From the NCBI GenBank assembly GCA_963836265.1, contig CAWIIO010000005.1, forward strand, positions 186,001-250,000: a DNA stretch of 64,000 nt, written 5' to 3'. Below, in pieces: positions 50,622 to 59,035 of the stretch. The notes under the pieces were generated by a model. The model ran no database searches. It saw only the letters and a list, made by a program, of their open reading frames with translations, and was not told where the DNA came from. The number at the start of each line of letters is the position of its first letter. Position 1 is the stretch's first letter. This DNA is from CAIWHR01 sp963836265 (GTDB taxonomy: Bacteria > Pseudomonadota > Gammaproteobacteria > Burkholderiales > Casimicrobiaceae). A program made the translations under genes and the position numbers.

Positions 50622-52942
50622 CAGAAGATCTGGTCGCGGATGTCCTTGGCCGGCGCTCCCGAGACGGACGGCGCCAGGCTTTCCTCGCGTCCGCGCGGGG
50701 GGAATTCCGAATAGAAATATTCGGTGAGCGCGCTCGAATCGTCACGCAGGCCGGAGTCGGGCTGGATGTGGACCGCGACGACGCCGTCGGGCATCGGCCG
50801 CTCGGCCGGGGGCGTCCCCTTCAGCGCCTTTGCCATATAGGAGATCCAGATTGGCAACGCGGCATGGGCGCCCGTTTCGCCCGAGCCGAGCGTTTTCGGC
50901 TGATCGAAGCCGATCCAGGCGACGCCGACCATCGCGGCGTTGTAACCGCAGAACCAGGCGTCGATGAAGTCGTTGGTGGTCCCGGTCTTTCCCGCGAGAT
51001 CGGTGCGGTTGAGGACGAGCGCGCGGGTGGCGGTGCCGACGCGGACGACGTCCTTCAAGAGGGAGGTCATGATCCACGCGTTGCGGGGGTCGACCACCCG
51101 TTCGGCGTCCTCCCCGGCGGACGCCGGCGCCGCTTCCGAGAGCACGTTGCCCTTGGCGTCGACGATCTTGGCGATGAGGTAGGGCGTGACCCGGTAGCCG
51201 CCGTTGGCGAACACCGCGTAGGCGCCCACCATCTGCAACGGCGTGACCGATCCGGCCCCCAATCCCATCGTCAGATAGGGCGGATGCAGCTTGGGATCGA
51301 ACCCGAAGCGCGCGATGTAGTCCTGCGCGTACTGCGGGCCGATCGCCTGCAGTACGCGCACCGTCACTAGGTTCTTCGATTTGGCAAGCGCCATCCGCAC
51401 TCGCATCGGACCGTCGTACTTGCCGTCGTAGTTCTTCGGCTCCCAGTCCTCGCCGCCCGCCTGCGCCGCGGGAACGAAGAACGGGGCATCGTTGACGACC
51501 GTCGCCGGGGTAAAGCCTTTTTCCAGCGCCGCCGAATAGATGAACGGCTTGAACGCCGACCCGGGCTGCCGCTGAGCCTGCGTCACGTGGTTGAACTTGT
51601 TGCGCTCGAAGTCGAAGCCGCCGACGAGCGCCAGCAGCGCGCCATCGCTGGTCCGGATCGAGACGAAGGCGGACTCGACCTGCGGCAGTTGGACGATGCC
51701 CCACCGGCCCTTGTCCTCGCGCACGACGCGGATGACGGCGCCGCGCCGGATCCGCGTCGAAGCGGCTGCCTTGTCGCTTAGCGAGCGGGTGGCAAAGCGT
51801 AGTCCATCGCCGGTGACGTCCACTGTCTCGCCGTCGGCCAGCACCGCCTTGACTTCGGTAGGCGTCGCTTCCACCACGACGGCAGGCACCAGGCCGTCAC
51901 TTTCTGTCGCATCCTGGAACACCTTCTCGAGCGCCGCGTCCCGTTCCCCCGGCTCGTCGGGCAGGCTCACGAAGGCTTCCGGACCGCGGTATCCGTGCCG
52001 CCGGTCGTAGTCGAGAACGCCGCGCCGCGTGGCCGCGTAAGCCGCCTCCTGATCGGCCTTTCTGATCGTCGTGTAGACGGTGAGGCCTTTGGTGTAGGCG
52101 TCCTCGCCGTACGCCTCGAACACGACCTGCCGCGCCATCTCGGCGACGTATTCGGCATGGATCGGGATGACCTCGCGCAGCCCTTGGTGAACGGCGAGTG
52201 GCGCGGATTGTGCTTGCTGATATTGGTCATCATCGAGGAACCGCAGCTCATGCATCCTGCGCAACACATAGAGCTGCCGGGTTTTGGCCCGGCGGGGGTT
52301 GCTCACGGGGTTGAAGGCCGACGGAGCCTTGGGCAGTCCGGCCAGCATCGCCGCTTCGGCGACGGTCACATCCTTCAGCGCCTTGCCGAAATAGATCTGC
52401 GCGGCCGCGGCGAATCCGTAGGCGCGCTGGCCGAGGAAGATCTGATTGATGTAGAGCTGGAGGATTTCGTCCTTGCTGAGGTTGGCCTCGATCTTCCAGG
52501 CAAGCAGAACCTCCCGCAGCTTGCGGGTGATCGTCTTTTCCCGGGTCAGAAAGAAATTGCGGGCCACCTGCATCGTGATCGTGCCGGCCCCTTGCTGGCT
52601 GCCGCTCGCCACGTTGGTCGCGGCCGCGCGGAGAATGCTGATGTAGTCTACACCACCATGCGAGTAGAAACGTTCGTCTTCGGCGGCCAAAATGGCCTTT
52701 TTCATGACATCCGGAACCTCGGCCATCGTCACCACCGCCCGGCGCTCCTCCCCGAATTCGCCCAGAAGTTCGCCTTCGGCCGAAACGATGCGAAGCGGGA
52801 TCTTCGGCTGATAGTCGGTTAGGCTCCCGAGTGAGGGGAGGGTCGGATAAAGGAGGGCCAGCACGAAGGCTCCCAGCAGGGCGCCAACGACCGCCAAGCC
52901 AAGCAGGACGGACCCGATGTAGAGGAGCCACCGTTTTAGCAT
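50621..52942 (-). CDS. mrcA: Penicillin-binding protein 1A
   Basis: Bifunctional peptidoglycan synthase, inner-membrane anchored; 773 residues from the ATG at 52942 (MLKRWLLYIGSVLLGLAVVG is the anchor). The glycosyltransferase domain has ILAAEDERFYSHGGVDYISI with the catalytic Glu, GAGTITMQVARNFFL and GQRAYGFAAAAQIYFGKAL. An OB-like insert follows (about 310-410). The transpeptidase domain has SAFKPF (active Ser, SxxK), SKN in MALAKSKNLVTVRVL and KTGTTN near residue 650. It is divergent from pilMNOPQ, as in most betaproteobacteria. The ribosome-binding site is poor. Confidence 0.96.
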   Translation of the reverse strand: MLKRWLLYIGSVLLGLAVVGALLGAFVLALLYPTLPSLGSLTDYQPKIPLRIVSAEGELLGEFGEERRAVVTMAEVPDVMKKAILAAEDERFYSHGGVDYISILRAAATNVASGSQQGAGTITMQVARNFFLTREKTITRKLREVLLAWKIEANLSKDEILQLYINQIFLGQRAYGFAAAAQIYFGKALKDVTVAEAAMLAGLPKAPSAFNPVSNPRRAKTRQLYVLRRMHELRFLDDDQYQQAQSAPLAVHQGLREVIPIHAEYVAEMARQVVFEAYGEDAYTKGLTVYTTIRKADQEAAYAATRRGVLDYDRRHGYRGPEAFVSLPDEPGERDAALEKVFQDATESDGLVPAVVVEATPTEVKAVLADGETVDVTGDGLRFATRSLSDKAAASTRIRRGAVIRVVREDKGRWGIVQLPQVESAFVSIRTSDGALLALVGGFDFERNKFNHVTQAQRQPGSAFKPFIYSAALEKGFTPATVVNDAPFFVPAAQAGGEDWEPKNYDGKYDGPMRVRMALAKSKNLVTVRVLQAIGPQYAQDYIARFGFDPKLHPPYLTMGLGAGSVTPLQMVGAYAVFANGGYRVTPYLIAKIVDAKGNVLSEAAPASAGEDAERVVDPRNAWIMTSLLKDVVRVGTATRALVLNRTDLAGKTGTTNDFIDAWFCGYNAAMVGVAWIGFDQPKTLGSGETGAHAALPIWISYMAKALKGTPPAERPMPDGVVAVHIQPDSGLRDDSSALTEYFYSEFPPRGREESLAPSVSGAPAKDIRDQIF

Positions 52943-52983
52943 GGAGGAATAAAACTTGCTGGACGGGAGGGGTGGAACCCCCA

Positions 52984-52989
52984 ATTATA
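52984..52989 (-). promoter_or_regulatory. -10 box for mrcA
   Basis: Perfect TATAAT on the minus strand, placing the transcript start near 52977 and a leader of about 35 bases before mrcA. The best -35 (TTGGGT) is only 15 bases upstream of it, so spacing is short. No clear promoter is seen for pilM on the other strand within 52990-53095; a TTGACA at about 53029 has no -10 at the right distance. Confidence 0.5.
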
Positions 52990-53095
52990 GGCGGAGTTAC
53001 AACAACCCAAGGCCCCGGAAGCAAACAATTTGACAAGGTTCATAGTTGCTGCCAACCTTTAATGTAAATTATCAGCATTGCGCTCAGGGACGGCC

Positions 53096-54187
53096 ATGAT
53101 CGCTGAAAAACTTGGTTCGGCGCTGGATTTCTTCACTACAAAGTCGCCCACGCTGATCGGCGTCGACATCAGCTCGACCTCGATCAAGGTGGTCGAGCTT
53201 GCCGACGCCGGCAAGGGGGTCGTCCGCCTCGAGCGGTATGTCGTCGAGTCGCTGCCCAAGGACGTCGTCACCGACGGCAACATCGCCAATCTGGACCAGG
53301 TGAGCGATGGCCTGAAACGCGCCTGGAAGCGTCTGGGCAGCCGCAACCGGCACGTCGCCCTCGCCTTGCCCGCGGCGATGGTCATCACCAAGAAGATCAT
53401 CGTCCCCTCCGGCCAGAAGGAGGAGGATCTCGAGCTCACCGTCGAGGCCGAGGCCAACCAGTACATTCCTTTCGCGCTCGACGAGGTCAACCTCGATTTC
53501 CAGATCCTGGGCCCGGCACCGAACAATCCGGACGAAGTCGAGATTCTGATCGCAGCTTCGCGCAAGGAAAAGGTCGAGGACCGAGTCGCCATCGCCGAGG
53601 CGGCCGGCCTGAAGCCCCGGGTTATGGATGTTGAGAGCTACGCAACGCAGGAAGCGTTCCGCCTGATTGCTCCGTCACTGCCGGCTTCGGGCCGCGACCA
53701 GAACATCGCGCTCGTCGATATCGGCGCCCACGTCACGCACTTTTACGTGCTACGCAACGATCAGTTCCTCTTTTCCCGCGATCAGGCGTTCGGCGGCAAC
53801 CAGCTCACCTACGACATTCAGCGCGCCTTCAATCTCTCGCCGGAAGAAGCCGAGTCCGCTAAGAAGAATCAGGGGCTGCCCGAGAACTACGATGCCGACG
53901 TGCTGCAGCCCTTCATGGAGACGATGGCGCTGGAGGTCACCCGCGCGCTGCAGTTCTTCTTCACCTCGACCAGCTACAACCAGGTCGACCAGATCGTGCT
54001 CGCCGGCGGCGGCGCGCTGCTGCCCGGGCTCGACGAGCTCGTGGCCAAGCGCGCCGGCGTCGCCACCGTCGTCGCCAATCCATTCGCGACGATGTCGACG
54101 TCCGACCACATACGCCCGCGGCAGCTCGCGCAGGATGCGCCGGTGCTGCTGATCGCCTGCGGGCTCGCCATGCGGAGCTTCGAATGA
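53096..54187 (+). CDS. pilM: Type IV pilus assembly protein PilM
   Basis: Actin-like cytoplasmic ATP-binding protein that docks on PilN and forms the base of the alignment complex. 363 residues from the ATG at 53096 (AGGGA nine bases upstream). SPTLIGVDISSTSIKVVELA is the first nucleotide-binding motif, NIALVDIGAHVTHFYVL the phosphate 2 motif, and VDQIVLAGGGALLPGLDELV the adenosine motif. KEEDLELTVEAEANQYIPFA is the PilN-binding neighbourhood typical of PilM. Its stop overlaps the pilN ATG (ATGA), beginning a chain of four such overlaps. Confidence 0.96.
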   Translation: MIAEKLGSALDFFTTKSPTLIGVDISSTSIKVVELADAGKGVVRLERYVVESLPKDVVTDGNIANLDQVSDGLKRAWKRLGSRNRHVALALPAAMVITKKIIVPSGQKEEDLELTVEAEANQYIPFALDEVNLDFQILGPAPNNPDEVEILIAASRKEKVEDRVAIAEAAGLKPRVMDVESYATQEAFRLIAPSLPASGRDQNIALVDIGAHVTHFYVLRNDQFLFSRDQAFGGNQLTYDIQRAFNLSPEEAESAKKNQGLPENYDADVLQPFMETMALEVTRALQFFFTSTSYNQVDQIVLAGGGALLPGLDELVAKRAGVATVVANPFATMSTSDHIRPRQLAQDAPVLLIACGLAMRSFE

Positions 54188-54834
54188 TCCGCATCAATCT
54201 GCTGCCGCACCGCGAGCAAAAGCGGCAGGCACGCCAACGTCAGTTCATCTCGATCGCCATCGGCCTGTCCATCCTGGCGCTGGCCGTAGTCGCCCTGGTG
54301 CATGTGGTCTTCCTCGCGCAGATCGAGAACCAGCAGAGCCGCAACAAGCTCCTCAAAGACGAGATCGCCAAGCTGGACGAGCAAATCAAGGAGATCGACA
54401 AGCTTCGCGAGCAGACGCAGGCGTTGCTTTCCCGCAAGCAGGTCGTCGAGACGCTGCAGACCAATCGCACCGAGGCCGTTCATCTGCTGGACCAGATGGT
54501 GCGGCAGCTTCCCGACGGCGTCTATCTGCGCGCGCTCAAGCAGATCGGCACCAAGGTCACCGTGGTCGGCTATGCCCAATCCAATGCCCGCGTCTCCACC
54601 CTGATGCGCAACATCGAGGCGTCTCCCTGGCTCACCCAGCCGGAGCTGGTCGAAATCAAGGCGGTGCCGGTGCCGGGGGCGAAGGACAAGGACGCGCGCA
54701 TCAACGAGTTCACGCTCTCCTTCCAGATGAAGCGCGCGGCGCCGCCGCCCGAGGCGAAGCCCTCTCCGGCAAAGGCCGGGACGCCGGCCAAGACGGCGCC
54801 GGCGGGGCCCGCGGCGAAAGGAGCGAACGTATGA
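54184..54834 (+). CDS. pilN: Type IV pilus inner-membrane protein PilN
   Basis: Single-pass inner-membrane protein of the alignment complex; its cytoplasmic N-terminal peptide binds PilM. 216 residues: MIRINLLPHREQKRQARQRQ is the conserved PilM-binding tail, then one membrane helix (about 22-44), a coiled-coil (RNKLLKDEIAKLDEQIKEID), and a ferredoxin-like periplasmic domain with QLPDGVYLRALKQIGTKVTV. The C-terminal 30 residues are Ala/Pro/Lys-rich and probably flexible. It overlaps pilM and pilO by four bases each. Confidence 0.95.
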   Translation: MIRINLLPHREQKRQARQRQFISIAIGLSILALAVVALVHVVFLAQIENQQSRNKLLKDEIAKLDEQIKEIDKLREQTQALLSRKQVVETLQTNRTEAVHLLDQMVRQLPDGVYLRALKQIGTKVTVVGYAQSNARVSTLMRNIEASPWLTQPELVEIKAVPVPGAKDKDARINEFTLSFQMKRAAPPPEAKPSPAKAGTPAKTAPAGPAAKGANV

Positions 54835-55475
54835 CGCTCGACGACATTCGCCGGCTCAACATCCGCGACGTCGGCAACTGGCCGCTGTACGCCAAGGTCG
54901 GCCTGCTCACGATCCTGGTGCTGGCCATTCTCGCCGCCGGCGCCGCGCTCGACTGGAAGGACCAGTACGACACCCTCGAGCGCGCGAAGGCCGACGAGGT
55001 CAAGCTCAGGGAACAGTACGCCACCAAGAAGGGCAAGGCGGTCAACTACGACCTGTACGTGCAGCAACTCAAGGAAATCGAGCAGTCGTTCGGCGCATTG
55101 CTGAAACAGCTGCCGAACAAGGCCGAGATGGATGCGCTCCTGACCGACATCAACCAGGCGGGGCTGGGACGCGGACTGCAGTTCGAATTGTTCAAGCCGG
55201 CGACGCAGGAGCGGATGGCCGACTTCTACGCCGAGCTGCCGATCAACATCAAGATCACCGGCAGCTACCACGACATGGGTGCGTTCGCGAGCGACGTCGC
55301 GCAGCTCCCGCGGATCGTCACGCTGAACGATGTCGCCATCGTCAACGACAAGGGCGTGCTGACGATGGACGCGGTGGCCAAGACGTTCCGCTACCTGGAC
55401 GAGGAAGAAATCGCGAAGCAGCGCAAGGCGGCGCAGGACGCAAAGGACAAGGCAAAGGGCAAGGGCAAGAAATGA
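54831..55475 (+). CDS. pilO: Type IV pilus inner-membrane protein PilO
   Basis: Partner of PilN in the periplasmic heterodimer. 214 residues: short cytoplasmic N terminus (LDDIRRLNIRDVGNWPLYAK), one membrane helix (VGLLTILVLAILAAGAALDW), a coiled-coil, and the periplasmic domain with SFGALLKQLPNKAEMDALLT, which matches the PilO family, and ELPINIKITGSYHDMGAFAS. The last 30 residues are highly charged (Lys/Glu-rich) and outside the usual domain. It overlaps both neighbours by four bases. Confidence 0.95.
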   Translation: MTLDDIRRLNIRDVGNWPLYAKVGLLTILVLAILAAGAALDWKDQYDTLERAKADEVKLREQYATKKGKAVNYDLYVQQLKEIEQSFGALLKQLPNKAEMDALLTDINQAGLGRGLQFELFKPATQERMADFYAELPINIKITGSYHDMGAFASDVAQLPRIVTLNDVAIVNDKGVLTMDAVAKTFRYLDEEEIAKQRKAAQDAKDKAKGKGKK

Positions 55476-56011
55476 AATACGGGCTGATACTTGCGGCGGG
55501 CGTCGCCCTCGTTCTCGCCGGGTGCGGCGGCGAGAGCCACCAGGACCTGCGCGCCTGGATGATGCAACAGGGCAAGAACGCCAAGGGCAAGCTTGATCCG
55601 CTGCCGCAAATGAGGCCGTACGAGCCGTTCGCGTACAACGCCTTCGACTTGCCGGACCCCTTCAAGCCCCGCAAGATCGAGCCGACCAAGGGGGCGAGCA
55701 AGCTCGCCCCGGACCTCACGCGGCGCAAGGAACCGCTCGAGGCCTATCCGCTGGAATCGCTCCACATGGTCGGCACGCTCGAAAAAGGCAAGACGGTGTA
55801 CGCGCTGGTGCGAACGCCGGAGAAAGACCTCTATCAGGTGCGCCAGGGGAACTACGTCGGCCAGAACTACGGCGTTGTGATCGGGGTCAGCGACAGCGAA
55901 ATACGCCTGAAGGAACTGGTACAGGATGGCGCCGGCGACTGGACCGAGCGGTCCAGCACATTGCAGCTCGTCCAAGCCGGCGATACCAAGACACAGGAGC
56001 GAAGAAAATGA
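55472..56011 (+). CDS. pilP: Type IV pilus lipoprotein PilP
   Basis: Lipoprotein that joins the PilN/PilO pair to the secretin PilQ. 179 residues with signal peptide and lipobox LAGC (Cys near residue 18). A low-complexity linker follows (MMQQGKNAKGKLDPLPQMRP), then the beta-sandwich domain with FNAF/DLPDPFKPRK, YPLESLHMVGTLEKGKTVYA and YQVRQGNYVGQNYGVVIGVS, which are the PilP family core. It overlaps pilO and pilQ by four bases each. Confidence 0.94.
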   Translation: MKYGLILAAGVALVLAGCGGESHQDLRAWMMQQGKNAKGKLDPLPQMRPYEPFAYNAFDLPDPFKPRKIEPTKGASKLAPDLTRRKEPLEAYPLESLHMVGTLEKGKTVYALVRTPEKDLYQVRQGNYVGQNYGVVIGVSDSEIRLKELVQDGAGDWTERSSTLQLVQAGDTKTQERRK

Positions 56012-58266
56012 GCGCGTTCGTCTGCGTTGGCTTCATTGCACGCCCGGGGCCAATCGCCCGCGGCGCGTTCGCGTGGCTCGCCGCCGCGCTCGTGGCAGTG
56101 GTGTCGGGCGCGGCCTACGCGCAGGCGGCGAACTCCATCGAGTCGCTGGTCGTCTCCAAAGGCACGTCCGGCAACACGATCGTCAAGTTCGTCCTGAAGT
56201 CGCCGCCGGCGAACCCGCCGGCCGGCTTCGCGATCGCAAGCCCGCCGCGGCTCGCCCTCGACTTCCTCGACACGACCAACGGCCTCGGCAGCACCCAGCG
56301 GGTGATCGACGACCCGGCGCTGCGCAGCCTCAATGTGATCCAGGCCGGCAACCGTACCCGCGTCGTGTTCAATCTCAACCGGCCCCAGACGTTCCAGACC
56401 AACGTCGAGGGCAACGCGGTGCTCGTCACGCTGTTCGACCAGAGCGAACAGCTCGAGGCGAAGACCCAGGTCGTGCAGCGCTTTGCCGAAGCCCGGCCGG
56501 GCGACGTGACGCACGCGCTGCGCGACGTCGATTTCCGTCGCGGCACCAACGGTGAAGGGCGGGTCGTCGTCGACCTCTCCGACAACGCGACCGGTATCGA
56601 CATCCGCCAACAGGGCAAGAACCTGATCGTCGACTTCATCAAGACCACGCTGCCGCGCAATCTCGAGCGCCGCCTCGACGTGCAGGACTTCGGCACGCCG
56701 ATCGTTGCCATCGACACGTTCAGCCAGGGCGGCAACACGCGCATGGTGATCGAGCCGAAGGGCCTGTGGGAGCACTCGGCGTACCAGACCGACGACCGGT
56801 TCATCCTGGAGGTGAAGCCGGTGCAGGAAGATCCGAACAAGCTGATCCAGGGCACCAAGCAGGGCTACAAGGGCGAGAAGCTGTCGCTCAACTTCCAGAA
56901 CGTCGAGGTCCGCGCCGTGCTGCAGGTGATCGCGGATTTCACCGGACTCAACATCATCACCAGCGACACGGTGACGGGCAGCCTGACGCTGCGCTTGAAG
57001 GACATTCCCTGGGATCAGGCGCTCGACATCATCATGCAGACCAAGGGACTCGACATGCGCAAGAACGGCAACGTCGTTCTGATCGCGCCGCGCGAGGAGC
57101 TTGCGCTGAAGGAAAAGCAGCAGCTCGAAAACCAGATCCAGATCGGCCAGCTCGAGCCGGTGCTGCTGGAATCGTTCCAGCTCAACTACATGAAAGCCGA
57201 GGATTTCGCCAAGATTCTCTCGACGAACCGGCAGCAGCGGTTCGGCGCCGGTGCCGGCCAGACGGCAACGACCGGCGGCCAGGGCTCGCTCCTGTCCGAG
57301 CGCGGGGTCGCTTTCGTCGATCCACGCACCAACGTCCTGTTCGTCCAGGATACCGCGTCGCGGCTCGAGGAAGTGCGCCGCGTCATTCGCCAGCTCGATA
57401 CGCCGATCCGCCAGGTGTTGATCGAGGCCCGGATTGTCGTTGCCAGCGACAAGTTCAGCAAGCAGCTCGGCGTGCGCTTCGGCGTGCAGACGGGGTTTAC
57501 GTTCAACAACCAGAAGTACGCCGCCGGCCAGGGCGGCAGCTTGGACACGCAGCCGGTCGTCCATCTGCAGGGCACACAGCTCGTCAGAGACACGCGCACG
57601 CAGACGCCGTTCGAGCTCGCGTCCGGTCTCGCCAGCGCCGGCTACTCGGATTCGCCGCAGTTGAACGTCAACCTGCCCGTGATCAATCCGGCCGGCCAGC
57701 TCGCGCTGACGCTCATCAATCTCGGCAGCGGAAACCTGATCAACCTCGAGCTTTCCGCGCTCGAAGCCGACACGCGCGGCAAGGTGATCTCGAGTCCGCG
57801 GGTGGTGACCGCCGACAACCAGAAGGCGCATATCGAGCAGGGCACGGAAATCCCGTATGTCACGCCGGGGAGCGCGAACTCGCCGGCTACCGTGGCGTTC
57901 AAGAAGGCCGTGCTGCGGCTCGAGGTAACCCCGCAGATCACGCCGGACAACCGGATCATCATGACGGTCGAAGTCCGCAAGGACAGCGTCGGGCAGTACG
58001 TCCAGCTGGGGGGCGGCTTCGCGGTTCCGTCGATCGACACCCGGAATGTGCTGACGCAGATCCACGTGAACAACGGCGATACGGCGGTCATCGGCGGGAT
58101 TTTCGAAGAGACGATTACGAACACCGTCGAAAAAGTGCCGCTGCTGGGCGACCTCCCGTTCCTCGGCTATCTGTTCAAGACGACGGGTCGCACCAGCGAC
58201 AAGCAGGAGCTCCTGATTTTCCTCACGCCGCGCGTCGTCAAGGACACGATCAACACCGTCAAGTGA
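56008..58266 (+). CDS. pilQ: Type IV pilus secretin PilQ
   Basis: Outer-membrane channel through which the pilus fibre exits; 752 residues. A signal peptide ends near QAAN. N-terminal AMIN domains (peptidoglycan-binding) include ANSIESLVVSKGTSGNTIVK and LRDVDFRRGTNGEGRVVVDL. The secretin short-domain (FQNVEVRAVLQVIADFTGLN) and the N1 domain follow. The pore-forming part has LETEL-like ending EKVPLLGDLPFLGYLFKTTG and ELLIFLTPRVVKD. It completes pilMNOPQ; no pre-pilin or ATPase genes are in the window. A stem-loop follows the stop. Confidence 0.95.
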   Translation: MSAFVCVGFIARPGPIARGAFAWLAAALVAVVSGAAYAQAANSIESLVVSKGTSGNTIVKFVLKSPPANPPAGFAIASPPRLALDFLDTTNGLGSTQRVIDDPALRSLNVIQAGNRTRVVFNLNRPQTFQTNVEGNAVLVTLFDQSEQLEAKTQVVQRFAEARPGDVTHALRDVDFRRGTNGEGRVVVDLSDNATGIDIRQQGKNLIVDFIKTTLPRNLERRLDVQDFGTPIVAIDTFSQGGNTRMVIEPKGLWEHSAYQTDDRFILEVKPVQEDPNKLIQGTKQGYKGEKLSLNFQNVEVRAVLQVIADFTGLNIITSDTVTGSLTLRLKDIPWDQALDIIMQTKGLDMRKNGNVVLIAPREELALKEKQQLENQIQIGQLEPVLLESFQLNYMKAEDFAKILSTNRQQRFGAGAGQTATTGGQGSLLSERGVAFVDPRTNVLFVQDTASRLEEVRRVIRQLDTPIRQVLIEARIVVASDKFSKQLGVRFGVQTGFTFNNQKYAAGQGGSLDTQPVVHLQGTQLVRDTRTQTPFELASGLASAGYSDSPQLNVNLPVINPAGQLALTLINLGSGNLINLELSALEADTRGKVISSPRVVTADNQKAHIEQGTEIPYVTPGSANSPATVAFKKAVLRLEVTPQITPDNRIIMTVEVRKDSVGQYVQLGGGFAVPSIDTRNVLTQIHVNNGDTAVIGGIFEETITNTVEKVPLLGDLPFLGYLFKTTGRTSDKQELLIFLTPRVVKDTINTVK

Positions 58267-58400
58267 CGCATTTGTCCAAGAGCGCAAGGCGCTAGCCGCA
58301 GCGCGATTGGAAAACAAATGCGTTTATCCCGCGCCGGCGGGGATCCACCGTCGTCGCCGCCCGTCCAGGAGCGGGGATGAAGGTGCCCCGCGATTGGAAA
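58266..58400 (+). repeat. Stem-loop after pilQ and GC-rich repeats before aroK
   Basis: ACGCATTTGT (58266-58275, starting at the last base of the pilQ stop) and ACAAATGCGT (58314-58323) are perfect 10-base complements, followed by TTTAT; with inner CCAA/TTGG the hairpin can extend. It may be the pilMNOPQ terminator. The remainder holds ATCCC...GGGAT (58326-58344) and GCGGGG/CCCCGC (58371-58391). CGCGATTGGAAA occurs twice (58302-58313, 58389-58400) as a direct repeat 87 bases apart. The look is that of decayed REP elements. Confidence 0.5.
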
Positions 58401-58492
58401 CGGACGTCATCGCGGGCGAGCGAAGCGGGGCCCGGGATCCTCGCCTTGAAGCGGGCGGCCGACGAGCGATACGTCCCGCTCGGCAAATCTAC

Positions 58493-58498
58493 TACAAT
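58493..58498 (+). promoter_or_regulatory. -10 box candidate just upstream of aroK
   Basis: TACAAT (58493-58498), five of six matches to consensus, only six bases before the GTG start of aroK. If used, transcription would begin at or next to the start codon and aroK would have no leader. The -35 region (TACGTC at 58470-58475) is weak. Confidence 0.4.
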
Positions 58499-58504
58499 TG
58501 GCCG

Positions 58505-59035
58505 GTGCAACTGCATCGCGGCAATCTGTTCCTGGTGGGGCTGCCGGGCTCGGGAAAATCGACGCTCGGGCGCGCGCTCGCCCGGCGACTCGGCATGTCC
58601 TTCGTCGATGCCGACATGGAACTCGAGCGCCGTCTCGGCGTCACGATCCCGACGATCTTCGAGATCGAGGGCGAAGCCGCCTTTCGCGACCGCGAAGAAG
58701 CATCGATTGCCGAGCTCGTCGTGCGCACCGGAATCGTCCTGGCCACCGGAGGGGGCGCGGTGATCCGCGCCGCGAATCGCGAGCGGCTCAAGGCAAACGG
58801 GACCGTCGTCTATCTGCACGCCGAACCCGCGACGCTGCGCGAGCGTACGCGCAAGAGCCGCCACCGGCCGCTGCTCAACACCGCCGATCCGCTCGGACGG
58901 CTGGTCGAGCTCTACGCGCAACGCGACCCGCTTTATCGGCAGGTCGCCGATTGCGTACTCGAGTCCGATCGCGACCACGTGAGCCGCTTTGCGTCGAGCC
59001 TCCTCGACGAGTGGAGCCAGGCGCGACGTGCCTAG
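58505..59035 (+). CDS. aroK: Shikimate kinase
   Basis: Phosphorylates shikimate with ATP in the pathway to chorismate. 176 residues from a GTG at 58505: VQLHRGNLFLVGLPGSGKST, with Walker A GLPGSGKST in place of the common GLMGAGKST. FVDADMELERRLG has the shikimate/Mg Asp, EEASIAELVV and VLATGGGAVIRAANRERLKA carry the substrate-binding Arg and Gly-Gly-Gly motif, and RKSRHRPLLN the lid arginines. The GTG is used because the frame upstream is repeat-rich and because of length. aroB overlaps it by 8 bases. Confidence 0.94.
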   Translation: MQLHRGNLFLVGLPGSGKSTLGRALARRLGMSFVDADMELERRLGVTIPTIFEIEGEAAFRDREEASIAELVVRTGIVLATGGGAVIRAANRERLKANGTVVYLHAEPATLRERTRKSRHRPLLNTADPLGRLVELYAQRDPLYRQVADCVLESDRDHVSRFASSLLDEWSQARRA

